Assembly: GCF_037038585.1 (NCBI RefSeq)
Contig: NC_092526.1
Coordinates: forward strand, 36,531,501-36,595,500
Reading direction: 5' to 3'
Length of the DNA stretch: 64,000 nt
DNA from: Patagioenas fasciata
Lineage: Eukaryota; Chordata; Aves; Columbiformes; Columbidae
The translations under genes were made by a program, and so were the position numbers. This document shows, in pieces, positions 1-13,300 of the stretch. The notes under the pieces were generated by a model, which worked only from the letters and a program-made list of their open reading frames with translations, did no database searches and was not told where the DNA came from. Positions within the stretch are counted from its first letter, which is position 1, and the number at the start of each line of letters is the position of its first letter.

Positions 1-1673
1 AAGAGTTGCAATACACTAGGTATTGAAAATGCAAAAGTGCTTAATTTATCTGCCCTCAGCTGTTAGAGGTTTCACTCACAGGACTTGGAGGAGTCATTTT
101 TCCAGCCTTTACACCAACTTTCCTCTGCAGCTCTCCTCTCCAGAACAGCTCCTGCTCTACTGACCACTGCAAAGTGACTCTGGGCTGTGAGAATCTGAGA
201 TTATTTCAGCTTGAAGGACGATATCTTGCAATAGAGAAATCAAGTGTCTACAACCTGACTACAGAATAAGGAACATACGCAACGCACTTGCGAGAGAAAC
301 TCAGTGACACACTGCACTCATTTGCAGTTGGCACATCGACGACAGTTTTAGGAAATACAAAATATGCAACCTGTTATATGTATGAAATTCAATCTTCAGT
401 GTTGGCAAACATATTGCAAAGTCTGCATGACTGGAACAGCGCAGGTTAAAGGCTGAGTGCGAGGATGCAAACAGGACACGGCAGAACAAACACAGGGCAT
501 CCAGCTTTAATGCGTACCTTGGAAGCAATGAATCCTGTAACATCTTGTATTTCACAAATTCGATATCCACAGAGGCATCAAGGAGAAACTGGACTGCCTT
601 CTCACCACAGAAAAAGCAATTCCCAGGGTGAATTCGGTTACATACCTGCACACCTCGAGCGCTTCCAGCTCGCTCATATCACTGAATTAGGAATGCGCTA
701 AATTATTGAGGTGTCCTCCATCAAAACTAACCCACGTGAGACCAGAAGCTGCACAGCAAGACGGATGGAGAAGTTCAGTAGCTTCTCAATTCTCACCTCT
801 ATCACCTAGATCATCGTCACAAAGCCAGCCTAGGTTTCTGTGGATTTATGGCTTGTGATAGATAGAGTTTTGTATCACACAACACAAAAGAAACTCACTA
901 CTACTATTTTTCTTTTAATATATTGCATGAAAATCTCTACACACCAAAAACACCCTTGCAAATCTCATTTACTTACGGATTTGGCTACTATTATCATCTT
1001 ACTTCATACACTCTCTGAAGAAATATCCACACACTCTTAGTGATTTATCTTTTCCCCACATGCAATTCAGGTACTTGTCAAGCATGAGGATGGTTTTAGA
1101 GGCCAACAGCAAGTTTTCCTTCAAGTTTTGTGTACTGCAGCAAGACTGAATATACAATAGCAGTAACTGCTAGAATTTGTATAGGCTAATTACAGCCTAA
1201 GTATTTGCTCAGCACAGCAAATCTCAAAACAAAGCCGCTGGCCGGACACAGGAACCCCAAGAGCTCTGATACCATCTGCCTCAATTTGCAGTTCAACTCC
1301 TCAGGTGATTAAATCCACTCCAACAGCACCATCTACTGTTACATAACATAAATAATTGATTTTACATGTATTGCTCCCTTGAACCAGGATGTCTAGAGCC
1401 CAGCTCTGGAAATAACTGGCGATGTTCGCATATTTATTCTAGAGGAAACTATTTTGGAACATGTATTTATTAAGGAGTTTTGTATCCTTTGCCTGTATCC
1501 TTCTCAGTGGCTTACTCCAAGGTCTGAACATCTAATTTTTAACTTATTTCTGAAGAAATCCTCAAATATCCGTGGCTGTCAGAAATGTGTTTAAGATGTT
1601 TCCAAGGAAAAAGTGGAGCCATTCAGAGAAGAAAACTGAGCAGCCTAGATCTCCCAGTAAATAACATTAGTAC

Positions 1674-1745
1674 TTTCACCATAATAGATGCAGCTACTAG
1701 ATGCAGCTATTTCACCATAATAGATGCAGATAACAGATGCAGCTA
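1674..1745. repeat. 36-bp tandem duplication (two copies)
   Basis: Two adjacent 36-bp units, 1674-1709 and 1710-1745, both begin TTTCACCATAATAGATGCAG and differ at three positions in the middle. Each unit contains smaller AGATGCAGCTA repeats. The unit length is a multiple of three, so a short plus-strand open frame runs through it, but nothing suggests that it is translated. Confidence 0.9.
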
Positions 1746-2315
1746 CTCAGTGCTGCTAAGGAAAATAATAGCTTGTTGAACGAAAAATCTGAAACGGTTT
1801 GAAAGGAAGTTAAAAAAGTCTCAAAAATCTTGAAGTTATTTTATAAATAGAAAAAAAACCCAGTCACTCGGGTTGGGTGATGTTTGGCATTAGAAGACAG
1901 ACTTACAAATTGGATTTACTTCTCCCTTTCCCACCGCAAGCAGATACCAAGCTCAGCTCAAACACTCAGCAAGCTCTCAACCTTCTACATGCCAGCTTTG
2001 CGTATTTATTTTATTTACATGGATTGGACACAAATTTGCAATCAGGAGGGTAAACAATGTTTTGTAACGAGTACATCAACTTGATACAGTTAGATACTTC
2101 TTAACAATATTTTCTCTGTTTTCAAACTGTATTGATCCAGTATCTTTGAAGGGGTTTAGTCTACCGAGGCAAATAAATGTTATATATAAAATAACAAAGT
2201 TTTAAATAACTCTTTAAATAGATTAAGATGAATGCTCTCCTCCGAGTTATTATTTGAATGCATCAATCAGAAAACAAGGGATCTCGCTATACATTTGCAA
2301 ATATTGTCTGCTTAC

Positions 2316-2352
2316 CTTTTTAAGTACTAGAGACACATGCTGACTCTGCAAC
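2316..2352 (-). other. Candidate 37-nt internal exon (minus strand)
   Basis: On the minus strand a pyrimidine-rich tract ending in TTTTTGCAG, a good acceptor, is followed after 37 nt by AAAAAG then GTAAGCAG, a good donor. Only one of the three frames through the 37 nt is open; it needs two nucleotides from the preceding exon. If the left-hand gene is ADARB1, this would be a 5' non-coding or alternative exon. Exon-like signals this short arise by chance in introns, so RNA evidence is needed. Confidence 0.3.
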
Positions 2353-2979
2353 CTGCAAAAAGAGGAAACACCGTCAGTATTTGTTGCTTTCACAAACTTA
2401 AGTTAATTACAAATGACAACTCTGTTTCAAAACGGAAAAATTCTTGATTCTGTAAGAATAAATAGCACATATTGCAAATACAGTCACACAGCCAACTCCC
2501 TTGCAACCCCTGTAAAGGGAAGGGGAGAAACAATTCTGGACATTCCTGGTTGGGGGAAATAAAATAAAAAATAGCAAGACTGAAGATGCTTAGTGCTTGG
2601 GGCCATGAGGAACATCCCAGAGGTACAAGCAGCTACTCAGCAGAACTCAACCTGCCATCTCTGCACCTTCTAGCAGCAAGGGTCAGCAAAAAAACTGGCC
2701 AAGAACGCCTTACAATTAAAGTCAACTTCTGTGTTATCACAGCCAACTTATCCTGCGAGCAAATTTAGAGTGCTCATCTTGTTAGAGGTTTTTTATTATT
2801 ATTATTTACATTTTAAATTTTGGTTTTGGTGGTTGATTTTAATCTGTATAAACAAGACCTCACGCTACAACCCACTTTTCAAACATCAGTTTCTTGAGAC
2901 CACTGGCACCTGCATTCCCCTGATGTGCCTGAACAGCTGGAAAATCCCCCCAGCTACCCGCAGTGGGGCAGGAAAGAAA

Positions 2980-3144
2980 CGCCAGATGGAGGGGAGGTTG
3001 TGGAGTCTCCTTCTCTGCAGACCTTCAAACCCGCCTGGACACCTTCCTGTGTAACCTCATCTGGGTGTTCCTGCTCCAGCAGGGGGATTGGACTGGAGGA
3101 GCTTTCCAGGTCCTTTTCAACCCCTGACATTCTGTGATTCTGTG
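2980..3144 (+). mobile_element. CR1 LINE 3'-end fragment
   Basis: The segment reads GTTGTGGAGTCTCCTTCTCT, then a CTGCAGACCTTCAAACCCGC block, the GGGGGATTGGACTGGA block and a tail of two ATTCTGTG-like units. This is the diagnostic 3' untranslated end of avian CR1 retrotransposons. It is 5' truncated, as most CR1 copies are, and has no coding capacity. Confidence 0.9.
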
Positions 3145-3216
3145 ACTGATGCTACAAGAAAATTTATTTCCATAAATACAAATAAACTGCATATCTGCTC
3201 AATCAGGAGCAGATTC

Positions 3217-3231
3217 TTTTTTTTTTTTTTT
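3217..3231. repeat. Poly(T) run
   Basis: A run of 15 T residues, about 70 bp beyond the CR1 tail. It is a simple homopolymer and a likely length-variable site. Confidence 0.9.
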
Positions 3232-4315
3232 GAGATAGCCTCCTAGTTATAAGAAAATATGTATATGACTTTATCGATGTGAAGATATGCTGTTCTAAAA
3301 TGGTTCGGCAAATCACAGAAGCTACTTCCAAAAAAACCCAGAGTATTTCAGGCAAGCGGCTGCATTCTGCAAACACACACACGCAAACCAGCAGTTGATC
3401 AGAGTGGGGACACCACCCGTACCTGTAAAGGATTTTGATATTTGCATCTGGAAAATAACAAAAATTCTCTGCTGTTACACTGCCCACAAGAGGGTGCTGA
3501 CACCCTGCAAAGTCTTCCACTGCACTTACATCACACAGCATGCACGGCTGTGGACGATACAAACTGTTTGGGTCGAGTTATACAAGAAGGGACCTGCCAT
3601 AATATTTAAAGTCCATATATTAGAATATTGCATTAAAAAAAACCCCCGAGATTGAATTAAAGACATTTCATTTTCCCAGCACTTCATGGTGGCGTTTTCC
3701 AATAATCCAGAAAAAATATGCCAATAATATTTAGCATGAGGTAGTAAAAATGCCTAGAAAGCTCAACATGGTGTAATTGAAGTCAGCTTGCCTCGCTGCA
3801 ATGGACTATATCCACATCCACCAAATGGGGATACAATACATACAGCACCATGATTTGCCATTTCCTTTAATATTTTCCCAATGTCATAGCCCCATGATCA
3901 CAACAAATCTCTTCCAAACCCTTGGAATTTGAGCTATAAACTATGTGATACGGAATTCCAGTATCTGTGGAAACATCCACCAAACCCAGCTTTTTTGTCT
4001 TTAATTTAAAGGAGTTTTTTTCATAATTGTCTTTATACACGAGCATTGCACATGCACAAGCATGCCTGTGTTTCTCTCTACTACCTCATGGTGAATTGCC
4101 AATGTAGAATTTAAATCTGCAAGACGCTACATGTTTTGATTCAGTTCTGTAAGGTTTTGGGGGGAAAAAACGTATGGCCAGTCACAGAGACCTCCCAAAA
4201 CACCCACCCACAAGGGACAGGAGGTGCCACCTCGAGACACGCACTTACAAGAACCACCCAAACCAGGTAACCACCTGGATGCACTCACAAAAAACACCAG
4301 TTCCAATCTTTACAT

Positions 4316-4368
4316 GTTTATGGTTGGACTCGATGATCTTAAAGGTCTTTTCCAACCTATTATGGAAC
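4316..4368 (+). mobile_element. Short CR1 3'-end fragment
   Basis: The text ATGGTTGGACTCGATGATCT followed by TAAAGGTCTTTTCCAACCTA matches the last part of the avian CR1 3' untranslated region. The usual ATTCTATGA-type tail is decayed to TTATGGAAC. Only about 50 bp are recognisable. Confidence 0.8.
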
Positions 4369-7300
4369 ACAGGGAAGAGAGGCCTTCCTGGCAGGTTTTG
4401 CTCCTGTCCCCAAAACACTATAGCGTTACCCTGCAAAACAAGACGTGGCACATCTTCCCATACACAAAGCAGACAAGTCTCCGCCATAAACTAGAAATTC
4501 AGTTCAACAGCACAACTACAGAATGGGGTGTTCCTCTGGAAATAGTTTTTCCATCTAAAGTTAACATATATGTGTGCACCTTCCTTAATTTATCAGACTG
4601 AATTAATGAAATAATAGCCCAAATCCAAACCACAATCCCCACATCCCTTTTGAATTGCTCATTTAAAAATTCTAAAATAAATTGGGAAAGGCTAGCAACG
4701 AATCATCAGAATGAAAAAAACAGCTTAGGAAAAAAGGACATATACGCTGCCATTGGAAAACATAGTAAGTGCAGCTCTTACACAATACAAAGCTGTTAAA
4801 TGTCATCTTCCCTTGACATAGAACAAACTCTTTTTTTGAACTTATGTATAGAAAGTATCTGTAAGACACTGAACCCAAGTTCACTGACACTTCAAAAGCT
4901 ACAAAAATTCAGCTGCTATTAAGCAACAGGAATAACGTTTGGATCCACAGGGAAAAAAGTATGTTACTCCGTGAAGTAACATCCAAGCTATTACTGGTTT
5001 TGATGCGGGTATCAAGTAAGATTACGCTCATCATTTATTCTGGAACACTCAAAGATTCAGACCTGTTCAGAAACAAATACAGACAAATCATTTTTCCAAA
5101 TGTTCTCTCGCCAAAAGCGGTTTCATTTATTCCCCCAATAACAGCAAGGAAGATTTAATTTCTGATTTTTAACGTTGTGATCCCTACATTTGAAAAACTG
5201 TATTAACAATGTGTTGGTGTACTGGTTATTTATGAGAGCCTAAAGCCTCAATATAAAATTTTGATACTGAAACAACATCATCTGAAAAGCGAAGATTTTA
5301 ATGTCACTCCTCTTTCTACAGGATCACAACACCCCATGTATAAGAGCAGTTACGTTAGAAGAGAATGCGACTGAAGCCAAAGAATTATTCACATTAGCAA
5401 AATTACCATAAATGTCTTCAGAGGACCCTATGTTTTAATCTTGTTTTTTTGCGACTTCACTATAGCTAATGGTTAAACATTTACATTACTCATTTAGCTG
5501 CTTTAAACATGAGTCAAATTGAAACAGTAAAATAGCGCAATCTTAAGACTAAGCAGCAACTTTAAGTGCAAAGGAGTTTAAGCAATCAACTGAAAGCAAT
5601 TTCACTGTTCTGTATTAGCACTTTTTAGACAACCGCTACAAGAACAAGATTAATCTGGACCACAGACTGCAGAGAAGAACTCAGGCTAGAGGACTAGACG
5701 GGGGTTTCTGCTTAACACACCCCCAAAAAATACCTGTAGAACCTCCTGCATGCTTGTTCTACATGTGTCCAGCGTACACCGGGCAACTGCGGACCTTTCC
5801 TCATTTAAACAGCAGCAATTTGTTAAGACTTTGGAACAACAGAGGCTGATTATTTTTGTTCTTACTTCCTCCCTAGGGCAAAGACACACACGAGCTACAT
5901 GGGTATTTTGTACCTTAACATCAGACTTCAGAAAAAATGCCTCAGAAATAAAAGCTTAGAAAAAAAAAAGATACTTATCACTCGGTTTAACTGTGTTCGA
6001 AACCATGACATCATGTCCTGCATTAAGGACACTGGAATATCTTCTCCAGGCTTTACCATAGGAAGTCACACCCCATAGCCCTTAAACATGAAGTTTACTG
6101 CTTCGGAACCACCGAAACAACACACTTGATTCGCAGACTTGTACTTTTAAACACAGGAAAACAAGATCCAAGGGGCATGGGCATATCCACACACACAAAT
6201 GACTGCAGGAAAATAAAAAAATCTTATGCAGCTCAGCCACAGAATTTCATTAATTTTATCAGCAAGAAGATTAGAAGGCAACTTGATTGCAGTTTATAGT
6301 GCCTACATGAAGATAAAACAGCAGAAGAGGGTGCTGCAACTTCAGTAGAAAGAGTATATCAAGATAAAACGCACAGGCTGAAAATAGGGCACAACATGTA
6401 TTGTTTGTGCACATTTGAGGCACCCTATGCAAGCAGGCAGGTTGTAGTCACTGCCTGTGCATGCTTTTTATTTAAAAAATAAAAAATGTTATGCATTTCA
6501 CATGAGAGGGTTTCAGAGCTCTTTGCATTACAGGAACTCCACGCACAGGGAAACGAAAAGACCGCGGAAGAAAACTGAGTCATGTTGTTTTCCCAAGCAA
6601 AGGACTGGGGCATGATTAGCTGGAAACGACGCTGCCGGGTCAGTTGTATCCTCGCTGCTTCCCTGTTTACACATCTGCACCCTCATTGTGCCCTGGGCAG
6701 AGCCGGGGTGGGACAGGAGAGTGACGCAGGGACAGAAGGGCCCCAGGGAAGGGGAAGAGTTTCCAAAGGCAACACGAAGCGCCCTGCATTTGCAACTCAA
6801 GTCTCACCCACAGGTTGTATCTCCGTGGTGGCGCCTTCCAGGATTTTTGCCTGTGTGTCTCATCGCTGCAATGTTTCTGGAAGAACCAGCTGCTGGACTT
6901 CTAAGAATAGGGAAGCATTACCTTTCACTTCTAAAAAATCATATTTCTGCTTTTCCCCCACTACAAACATGAGCAGATTTGAAGAACGGCAAGATAATTT
7001 TTGAGGGGGTTTGACCCCCAGTCAGTCTTCCCAGTTTCTTGAAGCCTTTCTCAGAACTTGATAGTTGCAGCTGGCTGTTGGGAATCTCTAACACAAGACT
7101 GGCTCGAACTGTCCCTTTCTGAGCAGCTCCATGTGTTACTCAATATTAAATATCTGTACATTCAAAAAGAAAACCAAAAAACCCACCACCAACCTCACTT
7201 ATGGTGTAAAATCTGACTTCCATCACCACTCTGGTGTGTGGGCAGAGTGTTTGCCACCACAGAGCATTAGACATTTTACAGCCATGTTGTGCAGAAATGG

Positions 7301-9929
7301 TACTTAACCACCTTCTTATACAGAAATTGTCATAGATTCCTGAATTTGACAAGATCAGCAAGGGAAACACTGGGTAGAGCTCAGATGGGGCAGGAGAGGG
7401 AGGGAAGATGCTGGCATGACCCAGGCATGGCTCAGGATGGCATCTCCAGAACGGAGCCCTCCCTGCCCTGCATTACTGGCATACAGAAAACGTTTGGGTA
7501 AAGTCTTGTATGTCATGTTTCATGAGCCAAAACCACAGCTGAGGGCAAACGGACCAAAACTTGTGAGTGTACCAAGATGCTGACTCAAGACTACATAAGC
7601 TAATTCTGACGCATCATCCCCATAGGCTGAGTTGTCAGCAGGTAACTCATAAGCTCCTTTCCATCAGTCTTTTTGAGTTCAGATAAAATTTCATGAATAC
7701 GTTTTCAGATAATATAATAATGCTGAGTATTAAAAGTTCCTCCTGACAAGCAAAGGAAATGAGGCTAATGGGAGCAAAAATACTTGTGCCTACTTTATCT
7801 GCTAAACTAAATTACACAAAGTGGCCCCAGAGAATCTTAGGGCAAGATAAATCCGAAACTACATGTATTTAAGAGGAGAAGAATTAATCCATGATGAAAG
7901 TTACAGATGGAAAGTAAATTTTTTCTTTGCTTTTGTATGTTTGAAAAGTTCCATTAAAAATATACAAATAGTAGGGCTGAGAAAATTTGGTTAAAGGACT
8001 TCTAAGCGATTCTAAGTGATGTGGTGATGGATGCAGTGTCCTTAACTGTCAGGCCATGCTTTTCCCTGCCCAATGGAGAAACAGCTGGTTTATATTTCAA
8101 ATGACCAATATTCAGGTCATTCCAACAAAAACAGAGGGAAACACAAACATAGAGTGTTTAAGACTGAACGCAGAGTTCAGCACATGCTGAAGTTACAACT
8201 CATGGCTAGCAGATTTTGTGCATGCAGCGTTCAGCAAAAACCCCAAATAGAGGATCTAGATGATCCCAAAAATCAAAACAATGAGGCGGCAGGGCACGTA
8301 GATAAGTATTCCCCGTTCCCCTGGCACATCGGCACAGGGGAGCGAATAACTCAAGATGTAAAATTTGCTTCAGGACATTTCAGTGAAAGAGCCATTTAAT
8401 GCCATCAAGACTACCTAAGCGATCTCAGTCACTGAACCAAAGAGTACATTAGTCTATATGTAAAGAGACCATGTATTGAGTGGAATTTGGATTATGCACC
8501 CACTTTAGTGACCTTTTACTGTATCTAAAATTAGACAATTTTTTATTCTGGGCAAAGTACTGAACACAAAAAATTATATATATGCATGTATCTCATACAT
8601 AAGCATATACTGCACACACTTTCTGTGAAGACGAAGCTATTAACACAGAAATATAAGGGGTTGGCTGCTCTCTAAACATTGCACTAAACAAGAAACCAAG
8701 ACTTTAGCTCTGCGAGGTCAAAACCTCTCAAAAGAACACCAACAACCTCCAAACACAGATCCCAAAGTCATTGATTCAAAACCACCCCACCACACACACA
8801 TTATAACCCTCACTGCCGGTGCTGCCAGAACAACGTACACCTGCAGTCTGTATGCATTTTAAGTACCAATGGATGCAAAAAAATACACATTTCTACTTGC
8901 TTTCCCAGACTGCTGCTCATCAAGGGGCTCCTGCTGTTTTCAGAGGGCTGTGTTTCCATGTTTCACAGGACAACCACAACATCTCCGTATCAGAGGGGTC
9001 TACACAAGTCTCAGGACCACCAACCTGCCCCAATGCTCTGCAGGCAAGGGGCTGGTCATGGGTTTAGTTAAGACTTACACAAGACTATGGTTACAGCAAA
9101 TACCTCACAGTGGCAGTGCAGTACTCTATGTTAACAATTCACTCACATTTTGTCAGGACAGTCCACTGTCTAATTGTTCTTCCAGGTCTCCTAATCAGAG
9201 CAAACCTGCAGCTAAATCGACAGCATTAGCGCTTTCTACCTCTTTCCAAGCAAATGGACTATTCTGTCCTTTGAAGGTCCGTGACCTTCAAAATATTGGC
9301 TTTTGTTTCTTTAGGATTCAAAGCAGTTTGTTCTGTTCAAGCAGTCCTATAGGTCAGGTGATACTCTGGCAAGAGAATAGCAGTCAATAGCTATATTCCT
9401 CAATGAAGCTTTCATTGCAAGAATCAAATGTTGTATTTCTAGTCTCTTCCACATTCACTTAAAGCAATCAAGAGCAGTGTTTAGCAAATGTTCTCACAGC
9501 TGTCAGGGAAGCTTGCTTAAGACTGGAAAACCATCATTATTTTAGAGTAAACCTCTTGAATGACTTCCTGAAGAAAGAACAAATTGAAAGCAGAACAAAG
9601 GACAACCGAATTTGGATTATGCAAAACCAGCCTCAGAAATATCCTGCTTCACCTAATACTGAGATGTCACCTGCTGACTGCTAAGCTGGACTGAACCCTG
9701 CATGGAAAGCAAGCAGTTTCACCTAAGAAAAAATGCATGAGGCCCAAAGAAACAGAAAATTGAACAGAGGCATTGGGAACACTGTCTAATAGTGCTGAAT
9801 GTTTTGTGGGCTACCAGAAAAGCTACACATCACGATCTGAAATGCAATGATGGGAAACGGGGAGGCTGAGAAAAATGCATGGAGTCATAGGAACACTAGC
9901 TATATTTATTTAAGTTCTGTTATACTTAC

Positions 9930-10300
9930 TCTGCCTCCAGGAAACGTGACCATGGCCTAATGTTCAACATTTATATTTCTAGCGTGCTGAAGCTCTCAGT
10001 ACAGCGAGGAGCAGGTAACGCAGTGGCCGCACAAACTCGGTGCCTTGGGGTGAGCAGCCTGAGCACAGAGCAAGACCCCTCCCGCCCTGCGACACGTTCG
10101 AGCACACCAAAACCGGGAGGGCGGGTGGGATACCCGGTGCGGGGGACGCGGTTCCTGTCCCATGGTGCGAGCGGGAAGCTCCCGGCGCTCGGCCCCTCTC
10201 AGCCCCGCTCGGCACCACGGAGAGCTCCCTCCCTTCCTCCCTCTGCGGAGTCTTCAGATCCGAGGGGAGGCGAGCAAAGCTCCTGCGAGAGGAGACTGAC
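9930..10300 (-). promoter_or_regulatory. CpG-rich patch with minus-strand splice donor: candidate alternative promoter/first exon
   Basis: From about 10000 to 10295 the sequence is GC-rich with many CpG dinucleotides inside an otherwise AT-rich, CpG-poor stretch. Reading leftwards on the minus strand, the patch is followed by a near-perfect donor, GGCAGA then GTAAGTAT, with the last exon base at 9930. An ATG in a strong Kozak context (GGCCATGG, A of ATG at 9953) lies exactly 24 nt before that donor; an out-of-frame ATG lies 17 nt further upstream. This would fit an alternative 5' exon of the gene started at the 17-kb CpG island. A plus-strand donor-like GCAG/GTAACG at 10014/10015 is a weaker alternative reading. 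Confidence 0.35.
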
Positions 10301-13300
10301 AGATGTCAATCACCGCATTGGGCTCCTCCAGTCGATGCACCGTCCAAAAAAAGGGAAAAATGTACAAAGTTTTCCGCCATGCAAGTCATTGTAGTTTCAA
10401 AGCGGGAACAAAGCGTTTCACAAACTGCATCTAAGGAATTTGCAGACGGAAAAACCACTGCCAATGGCACAGTACAAGAAGCTGTGCGCGTGAAGAATGA
10501 TACTGTCTACAAAAAATATAAATAAATTATCATCTTGGCCATAAACACGAGCCAAAGTCCAAAAGAACTATCTTACTTCCAGGCAAGTTCATTCATAGTT
10601 CTTATTAAGAGTGAACCTGGTTCCTTTATGAACTCAGGAGCAGCAGAAGGAAAAGCATATAAGAAGATTACGTTAATACTATATTTAAGCATATGTAAGG
10701 ACAGTGAATGAAATACTGATTATTCACTCAATTCAAACAAAAAAACCCCAAACAATCACTTACTAAGAATAGCTTTCGGCAGATAAAAGAAGAGAAACTA
10801 GGCTGCACCAGAAAAAAAACCAACATAGACACAGCTACAGTAGTACTCGCTATCTCTCATTATCCACATTCATCAGGGCTGAGGTCTACGGAAATCAACT
10901 TTGATATAAAAGCATCAACGGGGATAAACCACCCAAAGGCTTTCAGGCTAATGCGCCCTTTGCACGGATGGGAAGTATTTCCAACTCATTATCATTATCA
11001 TCTCGGGAAAACAGCAGCGCCCTGAGTGTAATATAACTTCTTAGATTTTTTTGCAAAAAGTTTCAAAGACACAGGAAAAAAAGAAAGTAATCAGACTCCG
11101 CAGACTTTACTGGGATGGAAGGACCTCATGAAACAGAGGGAAGCCTACAGGCTTGAGCCCCGCTGGTCTGAGCTAAGGTAGCCTACAGAGTTAAAAGAGG
11201 ATTTTCTGCACTTTCTTGAAAGCTTTTTGGCCTGGGAGACTTTGCCCCTCTGCCTGTACTTTGTCAAAAGCACACACGCCCCTACCAGACCCTAGTGCTT
11301 CTGCTCGAGTCAGCTGTACTTTTCCATTTCGCATTCTTAAGAGCTGCTAACTCAGCGAAGGGTCCCAATTTAGCTGCTGATTAATCGAAGGCTGGAGACC
11401 ATCAAAAAGCATGTTCCCAATGCAAATTAAAACGCCAGCGTACACACCCAACACACGACTGCCAGGATCACTGGTTTGAGTGAAGCATTAATTTCCAGCT
11501 CCGCTGTGTTACCAAAACACAGCATCACACGACATCAAACTGCAGAATGCTGCTTGGCACTGGTAAGCGGCAGGAGATAAAAAGTATCTGTAAAAACACA
11601 ACTACAAGAACGTCTGTAAAATTCACATTAAATCCCAGGAAAGCTCATGTGCTCTCATACTAAAATTGAAGTGAGAAACCAGTGCTATCTCCCATACAGA
11701 TTAAGAAGCTATCACAAGGGAGATCTCTCCCTACATAAAAGCCCTTGCTAATGTCCATAGTGCGGGAAACACATCAAACACGTGTGTTCCCAAGTTCTTT
11801 CCAGGGTGTAAGCTGAGCAGGGGCTCTCAGGGTTAAAAAAAGTGGCAAAAGGGACAAACCAGAAGTTTCCTCCTCCTCCAGCGTTCCAATGAGAGCTCCA
11901 TGAGCAAGTTTTAAAACTCAGGCAGCACAGAAATTATATAAACCCCTTTCCCCATGCAGATAACTTTATTCTGTTGCACAAAGTTGCTAATTTACAGCCC
12001 ATACGTTCGTGTTTATATTAACCCTGGCTGGGGTCTTCTGCTGGGGCTGTCTACATTTATTTTCCAGCTAATCTGCATGCATGTGCAAATTTAATTAATG
12101 AAAACATAGGGCTGATCACACTTTTGAATTCAAGATCCCACTATGCTCTTACTGGGAGTCAAAGTCTTTATTATCATTAAGTACTCGGTATCAGTGCTCA
12201 ATATTTGAGGTGAAAAATAAAAACTCATTTTGATTCAGAATGGGTTTTGTAAACAAAGTTTTGCAAAATCTGCATTTAAAGAAAGAAGTCAAAGATAATT
12301 TTTCCCCTCTAACAGTTTCCCAGGAGACTGTGCCCAAATATTAGAGTATAACTAAGCAAAGGAAAAGGCAGTGAAACTTTAAACATAAAGACTCATTTGC
12401 TAATAAAGATGAGGAGCTGAGTTAATCAGCCTAAATAAAAATCAACCTTATATTAGACCAAATGCTTTCAGCAGAAGCCCTTCAGAATGGAAGAGACAGG
12501 TACTAATTATCTCTGCAAATCTCACAACTCAAACAGATTAAATGGGAAAAAAACCACTTCTAGTTGAGGCTGCCTCACGATCCCTATGTAAAAGCTTCAT
12601 TTTCACATGCTACATCTGACAAAGAAACGAATGTTTTCCATCCTTCCTTGGTCTCTTTATGATCAAATTTTAAACAGTTCATCTCTTCCCAGAGTTGATA
12701 TGACAAAATTAATAGCAGAAAGGAGGAGGAAGAACCATTAGGAAATTAGGAGTGCTAGCACACGTAGAGTTTGGAACAATGATAAATTGGCACTGGTACA
12801 GTCCTCAAGCCTAATATTACCAAAGGCCCATCACAAAACTGTTTATGCAACTTAAAGTATTATGGTAACAGCAACAGACAGTGAGGTAATCTGAGAGTAC
12901 AACCTGACATGCAGCACCAAACTCATCACCAAATGAGGAAGATTTCTACATTCCTTTAAATTCAAGATATGGCATATTCCTCCCACGTTTTCTCTGAATG
13001 AGAATACCCAGGGTACTCAGCATCTCACCTGCAAAATGTAAGATACAGGTCCAAGAGCTCCATTCTGTTAGAATCTCCATAAATTAAAAAATACATTTAA
13101 GAAACAAAACAAAACAAACACATCCTGTTTCAGAAGCCAAAGTAGAAAAGAATATCGGTATAAATATCTTAAATTCATACTGGTGCCAAAAGGAAAAAGG
13201 CAATGCTCCTCAATCCCCCGAGCAGACCTTCCTCTTGCATCTCTGCCAAAAGGATTCTGCGCAGAAAAATCCTGACCCGAGTGGTTACATAGCACCTATA

